The translations under genes and the position numbers were made by a program. This document shows, piece by piece, positions 29,391 through 38,959 of a stretch of 64,000 bases of DNA. The DNA lies in contig NZ_BPQR01000056.1 in NCBI RefSeq assembly GCF_022179345.1, positions 1-64,000 of the forward strand, read 5' to 3'. This DNA comes from Methylobacterium jeotgali (GTDB lineage Bacteria > Pseudomonadota > Alphaproteobacteria > Rhizobiales > Beijerinckiaceae). Every line of letters starts with the position of its first letter. The first letter of the stretch is position 1. The notes below the pieces were generated by a model, which did no database searches, had not been told where the DNA came from, and worked only from the letters and a program-made list of their open reading frames with translations.

Positions 29391-29554
29391 TGGGGCTCTC
29401 GCCCCGTCAGGTCGATGCGCTGACGCTGCCGGAGCTGGCAGCGATGTTCGACGGCTTCCGCCGCTTCCACGGCGCGGCCGAGCAACCCGACGAGCCCGAC
29501 GTGGACGCGTTCTACCAGGCCCTCGCCGAAGCCCAGGCCAACGGCCAAGCCTGA
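29387..29554 (+). CDS. Tail assembly chaperone, second part (rcc01693-like; −1 frame)
   Basis: 55 residues if begun at ATG 29387: M-G-L-S-P-R-Q-V-D-A-L-T-L-P-E-L-A-A-M-F is the tail-chaperone motif found downstream of g10 in RcGTA-like elements. The ATG has no evident Shine-Dalgarno, and it overlaps the previous stop. More likely it is translated mostly as the frameshifted extension of 28986-29390, joining at 29318. Confidence 0.8.
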   Translation: MMGLSPRQVDALTLPELAAMFDGFRRFHGAAEQPDEPDVDAFYQALAEAQANGQA

Positions 29555-29569
29555 CCGACCGGAGCCGCG

Positions 29570-31837
29570 ATGTCCGCACCTATGGTGATCCGCTTCGCGA
29601 CGGACCATTCCGCCGCGAAGTCGGGCATGCAGGACCTCGCGGCCTCGGTGGTCTCGAGCATGGTGAAGGTGAGCGGTGCCCTCGGCACCGGCATTGAAGC
29701 CAACGGCGGCCTGGCCGCGAGCTTCAAGACGCTCTCCGCCAATGTAGCGAACGACGTGTCGAAGGTCGCCTCCGCCGGCGTCGAGGCCGCCAAGGCGAGC
29801 AACTACTCCGCCGTCGCCACGGCGGCCGCCGTCACGCGGGCCGCCGGCGAGACGCAGACCGGCATGTTCGCGGCGCGGGCCAGCACGGCCATCGCGACCG
29901 AGGGCATCCGGACGAACCTCGGTATCCTCAAGAACGAAGCCGTCGGCACGCTCGGCGTGCTCACCAGCTCGCCCACCTTCACGGGCCTCGTCGGCGCCGC
30001 TGCGGTCGTGGGTACGCTCGCCGTCGCCTTTCAGGTCATGGCGGCCACCGCGAAGGCCGCCTCCGAGGCGCTCGAGGAGGTGGCTCGGGTCGGCGACCAG
30101 GCGGCGAAGCTGAACGTCTCGACCACGTTCTTTCAGACCTACACGGCGCAGGCTCGAGGGCTGCGGGTCGAAGTCGACGACCTCGTGAAGTCGCTCGACA
30201 TGGCCAAGCAGGCCTTCACTGTGCGCCTCGGCGGGGGCGCCGACGGTGCGAACGACAGTGCCTTCGGGGCCCGCCTTCGCCAGCACGCCAAGGTCGGCAA
30301 TGTCTCCGACGACCAGGTCGCGCGCTTCGCCGGCGCACAGGGCACGGAGGCGCAGTTCCGCGTCGCGCTCGACCTCATCGCCGAGCTGCAATCGAAGGGC
30401 CGGGACCTCGCCGCCCTCGACCTCGCCAGCAAGATCTTCCCGCCGGCGATCGTCGAGCGCATCCGGTCCGGCGGCATCGAGATCGACCGCCTTCGCAAGA
30501 CCATTGACGACATCCGCAACCCGGACCTCGTCTTCCTGAAGCCCGAAGAGATCGTCCGCGCGCAGGAGCTGGAGCGTCGGCTGAAGGATGCCCAGGCGAT
30601 ACTCGACAGGGCGGCGAAGGAGTTCAACGCCGAGATGGCCCGCGCCGGCATGGGCTACAAAGAGGACGCGATCGCCTGGAAGGAGCTGATGGCCGGCGGC
30701 GCCCGGCTCGCCGTGAGCATCCTGAAGGCGGGCCGCAGCTACCTGGAGCAGCACAACGACACCCGCCCGGCGGTCTACGGTGTCGACTACTTCCGCGCCG
30801 AGGACGCGCCCGCGTCCGGCCTTGCGCGAGACCTTGGTAAGCCGAAGGGGCCGACGGCGACCACCGACCCCGAGATGGATGCCGCCCGCAACGCGCTGCG
30901 CGCCAACCTGGGCAACCGCACCCTCATCGACCAGGCGCAATCTGCCTCGAACTCGATGACGCACCGGTTCTTCCCGAAGGACCCGTCCAAGGACCCCGAC
31001 AAGGCGACCCCCAAGAGCCGGAGCGAGAGCTTCGACGCCGTCGAGAGCTTCATCAACGGGCTCGAGCGCACGGCCGCGGCGACGAAAGCTGAGGCGGAAG
31101 CCTTCGGGAAGTCGAACGCGGAGAAGGCCGAGGCGATCGCGCTCGCCAAGCTGAAGGAGACGGCCGACCAGCAGGGCATCACGGTCACCGAGGAGCAGAT
31201 CGCCAAGGTGAAGGCCGCGGCCACCGCGACGGCCGAGTACAAGGATAAGCTCGCCGACCTCGAGCAGGCCCAGCAGCAGGCGGCCGAGGCGTCCCGCGCC
31301 TTCGGCAACACCATCGCTTCGAGCCTCGCCGACTCGATCGAGAACGGGAAGTCGCTGGCGGAGGTCTTCAAGAACATCCAGAGCATGTTGCTGCGGGGAA
31401 GCCTGCAGGCCCTACTGACCGGCCAGGGGCCACTGGCAGGCATCCTCGGGATGGCGCCGGCTGCCTCGTCCGGCTCGAACAGCGTCGGCGGGCTCGCCGG
31501 CCTGGTGAGCGGCATGTTCCGCGCGAACGGCGGCCCCGTCCAGGCGGGCCGGGCCTACACCGTCGGCGAGATGGGCCAGGAAATCTTCGTGCCCAACGCC
31601 GACGGCCGCATGGTGCCGATCGCCCGCGGCGGCGCCGGCATGATGGGCGCCGGCGGCGCGCCGATCAACGTCTACAACTACGCCGGCGGCGACGTGCAGG
31701 CCCGGCCGGAGCGCCGCAGCGACGGCGGGACCGACTTCATCATCGAGCGCCTGGACAGCGCGCTCGCCGACCGCTGGGGCCGCGGCCAGGGCGACCTGAG
31801 CAGCATCTCCCCCGGCGCCCGCCGCCTGCGAGGCTGA
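29570..31837 (+). CDS. Tail tape measure protein
   Basis: 755 residues, mainly helical, with an N-terminal region of small residues, a hydrophobic segment (V-G-A-A-A-V-V-G-T-L-A-V-A-F-Q-V-M, about 145-165), coiled-coil stretches (R-A-Q-E-L-E-R-R-L-K-D-A-Q) and a Gly-rich C-terminus (G-S-N-S-V-G-G-L-A-G-L…N-G-G-P-V-Q-A-G). At the usual ~0.15 nm per residue it predicts a tail near 110 nm. The F-R-A-N-G-G-P motif near the end is common in tape measures. Confidence 0.9.
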   Translation: MSAPMVIRFATDHSAAKSGMQDLAASVVSSMVKVSGALGTGIEANGGLAASFKTLSANVANDVSKVASAGVEAAKASNYSAVATAAAVTRAAGETQTGMFAARASTAIATEGIRTNLGILKNEAVGTLGVLTSSPTFTGLVGAAAVVGTLAVAFQVMAATAKAASEALEEVARVGDQAAKLNVSTTFFQTYTAQARGLRVEVDDLVKSLDMAKQAFTVRLGGGADGANDSAFGARLRQHAKVGNVSDDQVARFAGAQGTEAQFRVALDLIAELQSKGRDLAALDLASKIFPPAIVERIRSGGIEIDRLRKTIDDIRNPDLVFLKPEEIVRAQELERRLKDAQAILDRAAKEFNAEMARAGMGYKEDAIAWKELMAGGARLAVSILKAGRSYLEQHNDTRPAVYGVDYFRAEDAPASGLARDLGKPKGPTATTDPEMDAARNALRANLGNRTLIDQAQSASNSMTHRFFPKDPSKDPDKATPKSRSESFDAVESFINGLERTAAATKAEAEAFGKSNAEKAEAIALAKLKETADQQGITVTEEQIAKVKAAATATAEYKDKLADLEQAQQQAAEASRAFGNTIASSLADSIENGKSLAEVFKNIQSMLLRGSLQALLTGQGPLAGILGMAPAASSGSNSVGGLAGLVSGMFRANGGPVQAGRAYTVGEMGQEIFVPNADGRMVPIARGGAGMMGAGGAPINVYNYAGGDVQARPERRSDGGTDFIIERLDSALADRWGRGQGDLSSISPGARRLRG

Positions 31838-31838
31838 C

Positions 31839-32213
31839 ATGGCCGTTCCGACCTGGCCCGCCAGCCTGCCGCAGATCCCTCTCGTCCCCGGCGGCTCGAG
31901 CACGCCCTGGCAGGCTCCGACCGAGACGGAGATGGAGGAAGGTCCCGCTCGGGCCCGGCGCTCGAGCACGTCGACGTGGACGACGATCGCCTACGCCTAC
32001 GTGATGACGGCCGCGCAGTTCGCTACCTTCGAGGCCTTCGTCCGCGACACCCTCGGCCACGGCGCCGGCCGGTTCATGATCCCGCGCTGGCGCCCCGGCG
32101 CGACGACTCCCCTTCCCCTGAAGCTCGCGCGGATCCCCGGCGGCCTGCCGAGCTGGCGGCCCTCGGGCCCGAACGTGATCGTCACCGTCCCCCTCGCGAT
32201 CCTGGATTTCTGA
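31839..32213 (+). CDS. Distal tail/minor tail protein
   Basis: 124 residues beginning M-A-V-P-T-W-P-A-S-L-P-Q-I-P-L. F-E-A-F-V-R-D-T-L-G-H-G-A-G-R-F-M-I-P resembles the minor tail proteins placed directly after the tape measure in GTA-like phages. The assignment is by position and partial motif. Confidence 0.65.
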   Translation: MAVPTWPASLPQIPLVPGGSSTPWQAPTETEMEEGPARARRSSTSTWTTIAYAYVMTAAQFATFEAFVRDTLGHGAGRFMIPRWRPGATTPLPLKLARIPGGLPSWRPSGPNVIVTVPLAILDF

Positions 32214-32711
32214 ATGCCCTCGCTCCAGGAGCAGGCGCGCGACGAGGCCTACGCCTCGGCGCCGATCGGTGCTGAGCCGCGCTCGATGGTCGAGCTGTAC
32301 GCGACCGGCTTCGACGTCCCGCTGTTCTTCCTCGCCGGCGTCGAGGACGACACGCCGGTCGTGCTCGAGGACGGCACCACTGTCACGGCTCTCGCCTGCG
32401 CGTTCCGCTTCACGCCCCCCGGCGCCGACAAGACGGGGCCGACGCCGGCGAAGCTCGGCGTGGACAACGTCTCGGGCAAGATCCTCCCGTACCTGAAGGC
32501 CGCCACGGGCGCGATCTCGGTCACGTACCGTGCCTACCTGGGCGACGACTACGGGACCGTCGTCGACTTGATCGAGGGTCTTAAGCTGAAGCGCGCCACG
32601 GTGGCGGCCGCCACCGTCGACGGCGAGCTGAGCTTCGAGGAGATCGCGACCCAGGCGTTCCCGCGCCGGACCTACGACCTCGACACCTACGGCGCGCTCT
32701 GGAACGCCTGA
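32214..32711 (+). CDS. Minor tail protein, DUF1833 family
   Basis: 165 residues. E-L-Y-A-T-G-F-D-V-P-L-F-F-L-A-G-V, L-A-C-A-F-R-F-T-P-P, and the C-terminal F-P-R-R-T-Y-D-L match DUF1833, a baseplate-hub-linked tail protein. Overlaps the peptidase gene by one base. Confidence 0.75.
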   Translation: MPSLQEQARDEAYASAPIGAEPRSMVELYATGFDVPLFFLAGVEDDTPVVLEDGTTVTALACAFRFTPPGADKTGPTPAKLGVDNVSGKILPYLKAATGAISVTYRAYLGDDYGTVVDLIEGLKLKRATVAAATVDGELSFEEIATQAFPRRTYDLDTYGALWNA

Positions 32712-33106
32712 TGGACGCCGCCGCCTACGTCTCGGCGCTCCAGGGCCGCCCCTGGACGACCACGAACCACTGCTGGGCCCTCGTGCTCGAAGTGCAGCGG
32801 GACCTGTTCGGCCGCGTGCTGCCGCCATTCCTCATCGACGGCCGGCTGACGGCACGCGAGCTGGTGGCGGCCTTCCACGGCCACGAAGAGCGCCGGAACT
32901 GGCGCCAGGTGGCCGTTCCGAGCGACGGGGCCGTCGTCCTCATGCACCGGCCCGGGTCGCCCTCCCGCGCCATTCACGCCGGCGTCTACCTCGCCCTCGA
33001 GGGCGGCGGGGTGCTCCACGCCGACGAGCAAGCCGGCGTCACGTTCGACGGCTCGGCCGACCTCCTGGTGCGCGGCTGGCGCGCCGAGTTCTTCCTCCCG
33101 CTTTAG
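32711..33106 (+). CDS. NlpC/P60-like tail peptidase
   Basis: 131 residues. The Cys in T-N-H-C-W-A-L-V (residue ~23) and the His in I-H-A-G-V-Y-L (about 94) plus G-V-L-H-A-D fit the NlpC/P60 Cys-His arrangement of RcGTA g14 and lambda K relatives, which cut peptidoglycan during DNA entry. Placement between DUF1833 and the tip protein supports it. Confidence 0.78.
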   Translation: MDAAAYVSALQGRPWTTTNHCWALVLEVQRDLFGRVLPPFLIDGRLTARELVAAFHGHEERRNWRQVAVPSDGAVVLMHRPGSPSRAIHAGVYLALEGGGVLHADEQAGVTFDGSADLLVRGWRAEFFLPL

Positions 33107-33113
33107 GCGCTCC

Positions 33114-36100
33114 ATGCACCTCGTGACGCTCAACGCGGCGGGCAAGCAGCTCGCGGCGCCGGTGGCGCTCGACCCGCGCCGGCGCCGGCTGTCGCAGGTC
33201 ATCGGCCGCCACGTCGACCGCACGCGCCCGCACATGATCGCAGTGCAGCGGGCCCGCGACCCGCTCCAGCCGATCGACGAGGCCTGGATCACCCGCGGCC
33301 GCGATCGCGCCGGCAACGTGAAGACCTGGCCGCGCAAGTACCTGCCGGCCGATGCCGTCGTCGTCGTGGTCTACCTGCCGCTCGGCGGCAGCGGCGGCGG
33401 GCGCTCGAGCACGAAAGGGACCGTTGTCTCGATCGCCGCCGTGGTGGCGGCCGTGGCGCTCGCGACGTTCGGCGGCCCGACGGCGATCGCGCTTCTCGGT
33501 CCGATCTTCGGACCCGTAGCGCTCGCCGGCGCCGTCGTCGGCCTCACGGCGATCGCGTCCATCGCCTCGCGCACCAAGGCCGAGAAGCAAGCGACCGACC
33601 GGACCCAGGTCTACGGCGTCACCGGCGGCGGCAACCTGCCGAAGCCCGGCGAACGCATCCCGCGCGGCTACGGCCGGAGCTGGATGAAGCCGGACCTCTC
33701 GCAGCCGGATTTCAGCCAGTACGACGGCGACGACCAGATCCTGTTCAAGCGGCACACGGTCGGCCTGGGGCGGTACCGCCCCTACGCCGTCCGCGCCGGC
33801 AAGCAGATCATCTGGACCGAGGCCGGAGGCTTCCAGGCCCCCTTCGACGATCCACGCAACCAGATAGAGTTCGTCTACGGCACCGCCTCGAGCCTGGTGC
33901 CGAGCAACGTCATCTCGGCGACCGGCGTCGGCGGCCTGCTGCCCCGGCCGGGCGACAACCCCGCGATCGCCGGGCCCTTCCTCCTCAACCGCGTCGGCCC
34001 GCTGGTCACGCGCCTGCAGGTGGATTTCCAGTTCCCGCAGGGCATCTCGCGGAACCACACCTTCGCGAGCGGCACCGTGCTCGCCAACCAGCCGGCCGAG
34101 TGGTCGGTGGTGTTCCAGTACGCGGCGATCGACGAGTCGGGCGCGATCGTCGGCCCCTGGCAGGAGCTGTACGACTCCAACTCGGGCAAAGAGGGCGCGC
34201 GGTTCGCGACGCACCCGCTCCGCTACACCAAGTTCAAGGACGTCCCGCCCGGCCGCTACGCGGTCCGCGGCTGGAACGTCATGCCGGACACCTCCGAGGT
34301 CCAGGGCAGCGGCACCACCGCCTCCATCAACGCATGCCAGTGGGACGGCGCCTCGGGCTGGGTCGGCGACGCGGCCATCCGGCCGGGCGTCACCGAAATG
34401 TGCCTCCGGATCTACGCCACCAAGGCGAGCCAGGCCGTCGGCTGGAGCGAGATCGAGGTGGACGCCGGGGCGATCATCCCCGTGTGGACCGCCGACGGCG
34501 GCTGGGAGGAGCAGGAGACGTCGAAGGCCGTGTGGGCCTGGCTCGACGTCATGCGCAACCAGGATTACGGCGGCGCGCTCCCCGACAGCCAGGTCGACCT
34601 CGAGCGCTGCCGCTACTACGCCGACGCGCTCACCGAGTTCGACACGTTCGACGGCACCATCCGCGGGCCCGTGTCGGTATGGGAGGCCGCCTCGACGGTG
34701 CTGCTGCCGATGCGGGCGGAGCCCGTGCATCTCGGCCGCTACTGGAGCCTGGTCCGCGACGAGCCGAAGGCGGTGCGCCGCCACGTCATCACCCCGCGGC
34801 AGATGCTCAAGGGGTCGACGCAGATCGTCTTCGACCTCGACACGGCCGCCGGCGCCAGCCACGTCATCGGCGAATACGACCGGGACGGCGACTACCGTAA
34901 CCCGGGCCAGACCACCGCCATCTACGGCGAGGCCTCCCTCAAGCCGACCCGGCGGCGCTGGAGCGGCGTCCGGACCTTCGCTCACGCGCAGCACCTCACC
35001 CGCTGGCTCGCCGCCTGCGGGTTCTACCGCCGCCAGACGACGCCCTTCGGCGTCGAGATGGAAGGGCGCATCTACAAGCGCGGGGACTCGATCCTCGTCG
35101 ACCAGTGGTTCGTCGAGGCGCGCCGGCGCGCCGGCATCGTCGACGTCGCCGGCAGCAAGCTCGTGCTCGACGCCGACGTCGCCGTCGCCGCCGGCGACGC
35201 CGCGATGCTGCGGGACCGCACCGGCCGCGCCTGGGGCCCGGTCACGCTCCACGGCCAGGGCAGCAGCCTGCGCGAGATCATCCTCGACCCGCCGTCGCGC
35301 GCCGCGGCCGAGGCGGCCAGCGGCGTAAGCCTGGCGCAGGTGCTCTCCGACGGCCGCGGCGAGATGACCACGGTGCTCGTCGGCCCGCTCGAGGTCCTGA
35401 GCGAGAACTACCTCATCAAGTCGGTGAAGCCCGACGGGCCGGACCGCGCCCAGGTCGAGGCGGTCATCGATGACCAGCGGGTGTGGGACGCGATCGGCGC
35501 GCCGATCGTCGCGCCGCCGCCCACCGGCAACGGGCTCGCCGATCCGGAGGTGCCGCATATCGACGGCCTGGACGCGAACGCCGTCCAGGCCGCGGCGGGG
35601 CTGAGCTGCGACTACTCCGTCCGCCCGGGCCGCGGCTCCGTCCGGTTTGAGCTCCAACTCTCCTACGACGACGGGGCGCGGTTCTCGCCGATCTACGACG
35701 GCACGGCCACCACCGGCTCCTGGCTCCTCAACCCGGTCGATCCCGGCCACGTCGTGCTGCGCGCCCGGGCCTTCGGCGCGACGGGCCTGCCCGGGCCGTG
35801 GTTCTACAAGAACCTGACCATCGGCGCCTCGAAGGTGCCGGGCGAGAACATCACGGATTTCTCGCTCCGCCTGGAGCAGATGACCCGGCAGCTCCAGGCC
35901 GAGATCATCGCGGCGAACGACCTCGGCCGGGGCACCCGGGCGCTCGGCGAGGAGCTAACGCAGCTCGCCCTCTCCACTGCCGACGACACCCTGCGCGGGG
36001 CGATCCAGCAGCTCGCCGCGGCTTTCGACGAACTCGCCGGCGCCCAGGCGACGCTGGCGGCCGACAGCTTCGAGCAGCGCGAGCTGCTCAAGGTCGGCGA

Positions 36101-37424
36101 CGGCGCCAACTTCGCCGCCCTCGAGCGCGAGACCCTGCTCCGCTACTCGGCCGACGAGGCCCTGGCCAGCGTCTCGACGCAGCTCGCCGCGCGCCTGGCG
36201 CTCACCGAGGGCGACATCGCCGGCCAGGCGACGGTGATCCAGGGCCTCTCGGCCACCGTCACCAACCAGGGCGGCGTGCTGACCGCGCAGGGCGAGCAGC
36301 TCGTCACCGTCGGCGCGCAGATCACCGCCGCGAACCTGGCCATCGCCGGGCAGGCGACGGCGACGCAGGGGCTGACCTCGCGCGTGGCGCTCACCGAGTC
36401 GGGCATCTCGACGCTCTCGCAGGACCTGACGGCCCTGCGCGGCACCGTCACCGGCCAAGGCGGGACGATCCTTGCCCAGGGCACCGCCCTCGACAGCCTC
36501 ACGGTCCGAACCTCGAGCACGGAAGGACGCCTCGACACCGAGGCGGCGCGCATCACCGCCCTTCAAGGCAGTGTGACCAGCCATGGCCTCCAGCTCGCCG
36601 GCGCCGCTACGGCGCTCGACCAAGTCACCACGCGCGTTTCCGCCGCGGAGGGGAACATCTCCGTCAACGGCCAGGCGATCCAGTCGCTCGCCGGCAGCAT
36701 TTCCTACGTCGATGGCCGCGTGAGCCAGACGGCGTCGGCGATCAACAGCGTCGAGGTCCGCGCCACCAACCTCGAGGGCGTGCAGTCGACCCAGGCGCAG
36801 GCGATCCAGGCGCTCTCGACGACGCAGGGCGACCACACCGCCAGCATCTCGACGATCGCCACCTCGGTCGACGGCATCAAGGTCCAGTACTCGATCACGG
36901 GCTATGTCGATGGCGAGAGCGGCGGCCTCGTCATCACCGGGGCGCGGCGCCTGGACGGCGCCGTCCAGTTCGAGGCCCGCTTTCACGGCAACCTCTTCGT
37001 CAGCCGCACGATCACCGCCCGCACGCTCGCCGTCGAGCAGCTCATCGTCAACGGCCAGATCTTCGACAACGCCGTCAGCACGGTGCGCGGCGCCGAGGGC
37101 GGCGGCTTCATCACCGGCTACTCGTTCACGAACACGCGCGGGCAGAACACCCGCCTCGCCATCTTCGCAATGTTCCGCCCTCGCACGGCGGGCGGCTTCG
37201 GCAACGCCTCCCAAGTCGGGAACATCGAGATCCGCGCCAACGGCAACGTCATCCGCACGGAGGCCGGCGCGAGCTTCACGAACAACGGCGTCGCCTACAT
37301 GCTTCCGGATCTGCTCATCAAGCAGATCGACGTCGGTCCCGGCACTTACGAGTTCCAGGCCGTGCAAACCAACGTCGCCAGCGCCGGGGTTTGCGACATC
37401 CTGGTGATGGAGATCTCGAAGTGA
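33114..37424 (+). CDS. Tail tip protein (J/TipJ-like host-specificity protein)
   Basis: 1436 residues. A beta-rich N-terminus precedes a hydrophobic stretch at about 102-155 (V-V-S-I-A-A-V-V-A-A-V-A-L-A…L-L-G-P-I-F-G-P-V-A-L-A), then the hub domains (R-I-P-R-G-Y-G, G-P-L-V-T-R-L-Q-V, W-L-D-V-M-R-N), a fibronectin-like segment near 820-900, and a long helical coiled-coil region about 960-1270 built of repeated L-T-x-x-x-G-x-I units. The end (G-F-I-T-G-Y-S-F-T-N) is beta-rich and probably contacts the receptor. Confidence 0.88.
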   Translation: MHLVTLNAAGKQLAAPVALDPRRRRLSQVIGRHVDRTRPHMIAVQRARDPLQPIDEAWITRGRDRAGNVKTWPRKYLPADAVVVVVYLPLGGSGGGRSSTKGTVVSIAAVVAAVALATFGGPTAIALLGPIFGPVALAGAVVGLTAIASIASRTKAEKQATDRTQVYGVTGGGNLPKPGERIPRGYGRSWMKPDLSQPDFSQYDGDDQILFKRHTVGLGRYRPYAVRAGKQIIWTEAGGFQAPFDDPRNQIEFVYGTASSLVPSNVISATGVGGLLPRPGDNPAIAGPFLLNRVGPLVTRLQVDFQFPQGISRNHTFASGTVLANQPAEWSVVFQYAAIDESGAIVGPWQELYDSNSGKEGARFATHPLRYTKFKDVPPGRYAVRGWNVMPDTSEVQGSGTTASINACQWDGASGWVGDAAIRPGVTEMCLRIYATKASQAVGWSEIEVDAGAIIPVWTADGGWEEQETSKAVWAWLDVMRNQDYGGALPDSQVDLERCRYYADALTEFDTFDGTIRGPVSVWEAASTVLLPMRAEPVHLGRYWSLVRDEPKAVRRHVITPRQMLKGSTQIVFDLDTAAGASHVIGEYDRDGDYRNPGQTTAIYGEASLKPTRRRWSGVRTFAHAQHLTRWLAACGFYRRQTTPFGVEMEGRIYKRGDSILVDQWFVEARRRAGIVDVAGSKLVLDADVAVAAGDAAMLRDRTGRAWGPVTLHGQGSSLREIILDPPSRAAAEAASGVSLAQVLSDGRGEMTTVLVGPLEVLSENYLIKSVKPDGPDRAQVEAVIDDQRVWDAIGAPIVAPPPTGNGLADPEVPHIDGLDANAVQAAAGLSCDYSVRPGRGSVRFELQLSYDDGARFSPIYDGTATTGSWLLNPVDPGHVVLRARAFGATGLPGPWFYKNLTIGASKVPGENITDFSLRLEQMTRQLQAEIIAANDLGRGTRALGEELTQLALSTADDTLRGAIQQLAAAFDELAGAQATLAADSFEQRELLKVGDGANFAALERETLLRYSADEALASVSTQLAARLALTEGDIAGQATVIQGLSATVTNQGGVLTAQGEQLVTVGAQITAANLAIAGQATATQGLTSRVALTESGISTLSQDLTALRGTVTGQGGTILAQGTALDSLTVRTSSTEGRLDTEAARITALQGSVTSHGLQLAGAATALDQVTTRVSAAEGNISVNGQAIQSLAGSISYVDGRVSQTASAINSVEVRATNLEGVQSTQAQAIQALSTTQGDHTASISTIATSVDGIKVQYSITGYVDGESGGLVITGARRLDGAVQFEARFHGNLFVSRTITARTLAVEQLIVNGQIFDNAVSTVRGAEGGGFITGYSFTNTRGQNTRLAIFAMFRPRTAGGFGNASQVGNIEIRANGNVIRTEAGASFTNNGVAYMLPDLLIKQIDVGPGTYEFQAVQTNVASAGVCDILVMEISK

Positions 37425-37909
37425 GCGGGCTCGACTGGACGAGCCTGTCGGTGCTGCCGGGCAACGACGACTGGATGGCCCACCCGACCGAGGAAGGTCA
37501 GGGGCATCCGGATTTTGTCGTCCCCCGTCCGTTCGTCCGGTTCGATCCGGAGACCGGCCGGATCACCGGGCGGGGCGGGATGGCGCTCGCTCATATCCAG
37601 CGCGAGCGCCTCCGCCAGGGCGGCATCCTCCTCGGCGACGGCCGCATCGACCGGGACTACGTGGACCTGTCGAGCGGAGTGCCGACAGTCGCGCGTCGGA
37701 CGCCGTGCCCGGCGGTGCTCGACGGTCTCACCCTGTCGAGCCTGCCGGTGCCCTGCCGCATCGAGATCAGCAACCCCGGCGGCCTCGAGCCGAGCGTCTA
37801 TCCCTGGTCGGCGCCCGCCCTGGCGCTCGACTTCGAGCACACCGGCACATGGACGGTGCGCGTGCTCTGCGAGCCGCATCTTCCCGGCGTCTTCACGTTC
37901 ACCACGTAG
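37421..37909 (+). CDS. Hypothetical tail protein
   Basis: 162 residues from GTG 37421, overlapping the tip gene stop (GTGA). Beta-rich; W-M-A-H-P-T-E-E-G and D-L-S-S-G-V-P-T-V are visible but no family is recognised. Located between tip protein and tail fibre genes. Confidence 0.7.
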   Translation: MSGLDWTSLSVLPGNDDWMAHPTEEGQGHPDFVVPRPFVRFDPETGRITGRGGMALAHIQRERLRQGGILLGDGRIDRDYVDLSSGVPTVARRTPCPAVLDGLTLSSLPVPCRIEISNPGGLEPSVYPWSAPALALDFEHTGTWTVRVLCEPHLPGVFTFTT

Positions 37910-37918
37910 GAGCGACGC

Positions 37919-38167
37919 ATGGCCGAGGGGACCGCACCCAACCACGGCGGCGCGCCGGTCCTGCGCCACCGGACCGACGCCCGCCTGCATCGCGCGGAGA
38001 GCTACCCGGCGCTCGGCGACCAGCTCGACGCCTGCATGAAGGTGTTCCGCGTCCTCCAGGAGCACGGCCTGCAGCTGCCGGCCGATGCCGTGGCGGTCGT
38101 GGAGGCCTGCGAGGCCGTGAAGGCCCGGTTCCCCAAGCCGCCCGCCGAGCCCGCCTCGGCCGACTGA
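37919..38167 (+). CDS. Hypothetical small tail-region protein
   Basis: 82 residues with a single helical domain (Y-P-A-L-G-D-Q-L-D-A-C-M-K-V-F-R-V-L-Q-E-H-G). Y-P-x-x-x-D-Q-L-D-A is common in small tail-fibre-assembly-linked proteins (XkdW-like). Good ribosome binding site (GGAG) 6 nt before ATG. Confidence 0.65.
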   Translation: MAEGTAPNHGGAPVLRHRTDARLHRAESYPALGDQLDACMKVFRVLQEHGLQLPADAVAVVEACEAVKARFPKPPAEPASAD

Positions 38168-38177
38168 GAGTCCCGAC

Positions 38178-38951
38178 ATGGCCGTGCCGCTCAACTCCGT
38201 CGCCGTGGCGGCGGGGTCGCTCATCGTGACCGGCTATGCCACGACCTTCGTGGCGGCCGAGGGGGACCTGTTCGTCCTCGATGGCTTCGTCGCCCTCATC
38301 GCCTCGCGGGACTCGGCCTCGCAGCTGACCCTGCGACACGCCTGGTCGGGACCGAGCCGCACCGAGGCGACGGCCTGGGAGATCGCCCCTTTCGGCCCCT
38401 ACTGGCGGTCGACCAGCACCACGAACCGGCAGCTCTCGGCTCTTCTGGCTCGGTTCAGCGCCGGCCCGGTGAAGTTCGACGCCGTCGGCACCCTCGCCGA
38501 GCGGTCCGCCCAGAACGGGCAGGGCAAGGGCTTCACCTATCTCGCGATCGATCCCGAGCCCTGGCAGATCTTCGTCAAGCTCGCGAACACCAATTCGGCC
38601 TCGGATTGGTCGTCCGGCCAGTCGCTCCAGGTCCGCGTCGAGCTGACGGCCGAGGCGCAGGCGGCCCGCGACGCGGCCGCGTCCTCGGCCGCCACCGCCG
38701 GCAGCGGCGCCGCCATCGCCACGGACAAGGCCGCGATCGCGGTCCAGGCGGCCGCCGACGCGCAGGCGGCCGCCGCGCAGGCTGTCGCCGGCGCCGTGCC
38801 CGCCCTGGTGCTCGCGAAGCCGACCGCGCCGATCGCGGCCGAGATCCCGGCCGGGACCGTGCGCTTCGTGCGCGTCGCCGGCGGGCGTCCGTCCCTCTGG
38901 TTCAACGACGGCGGCACGCTCGTCGACCTCTTCAACCCTGGCACCTTCTGA
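38178..38951 (+). CDS. Tail fibre-like protein with Ala-rich stalk
   Basis: 257 residues. Beta-rich N-terminus (V-A-V-A-A-G-S-L-I-V-T-G-Y-A-T-T-F), an Ala-rich helical stalk about residues 155-205 (A-E-A-Q-A-A-R-D-A-A-A-S…), and a C-terminal beta module with L-W-F-N-D-G-G. Probably a short trimeric fibre or a connector for the spike encoded next. Confidence 0.7.
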   Translation: MAVPLNSVAVAAGSLIVTGYATTFVAAEGDLFVLDGFVALIASRDSASQLTLRHAWSGPSRTEATAWEIAPFGPYWRSTSTTNRQLSALLARFSAGPVKFDAVGTLAERSAQNGQGKGFTYLAIDPEPWQIFVKLANTNSASDWSSGQSLQVRVELTAEAQAARDAAASSAATAGSGAAIATDKAAIAVQAAADAQAAAAQAVAGAVPALVLAKPTAPIAAEIPAGTVRFVRVAGGRPSLWFNDGGTLVDLFNPGTF

Positions 38952-38959
38952 GGCCACGC

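Noticed and set aside
33039..35750. 903-codon minus-strand open frame opposite the tail tip gene
   Set aside because: Antisense shadow; composition is dominated by Arg, Gly, Ala, and the sense strand has clear homology.
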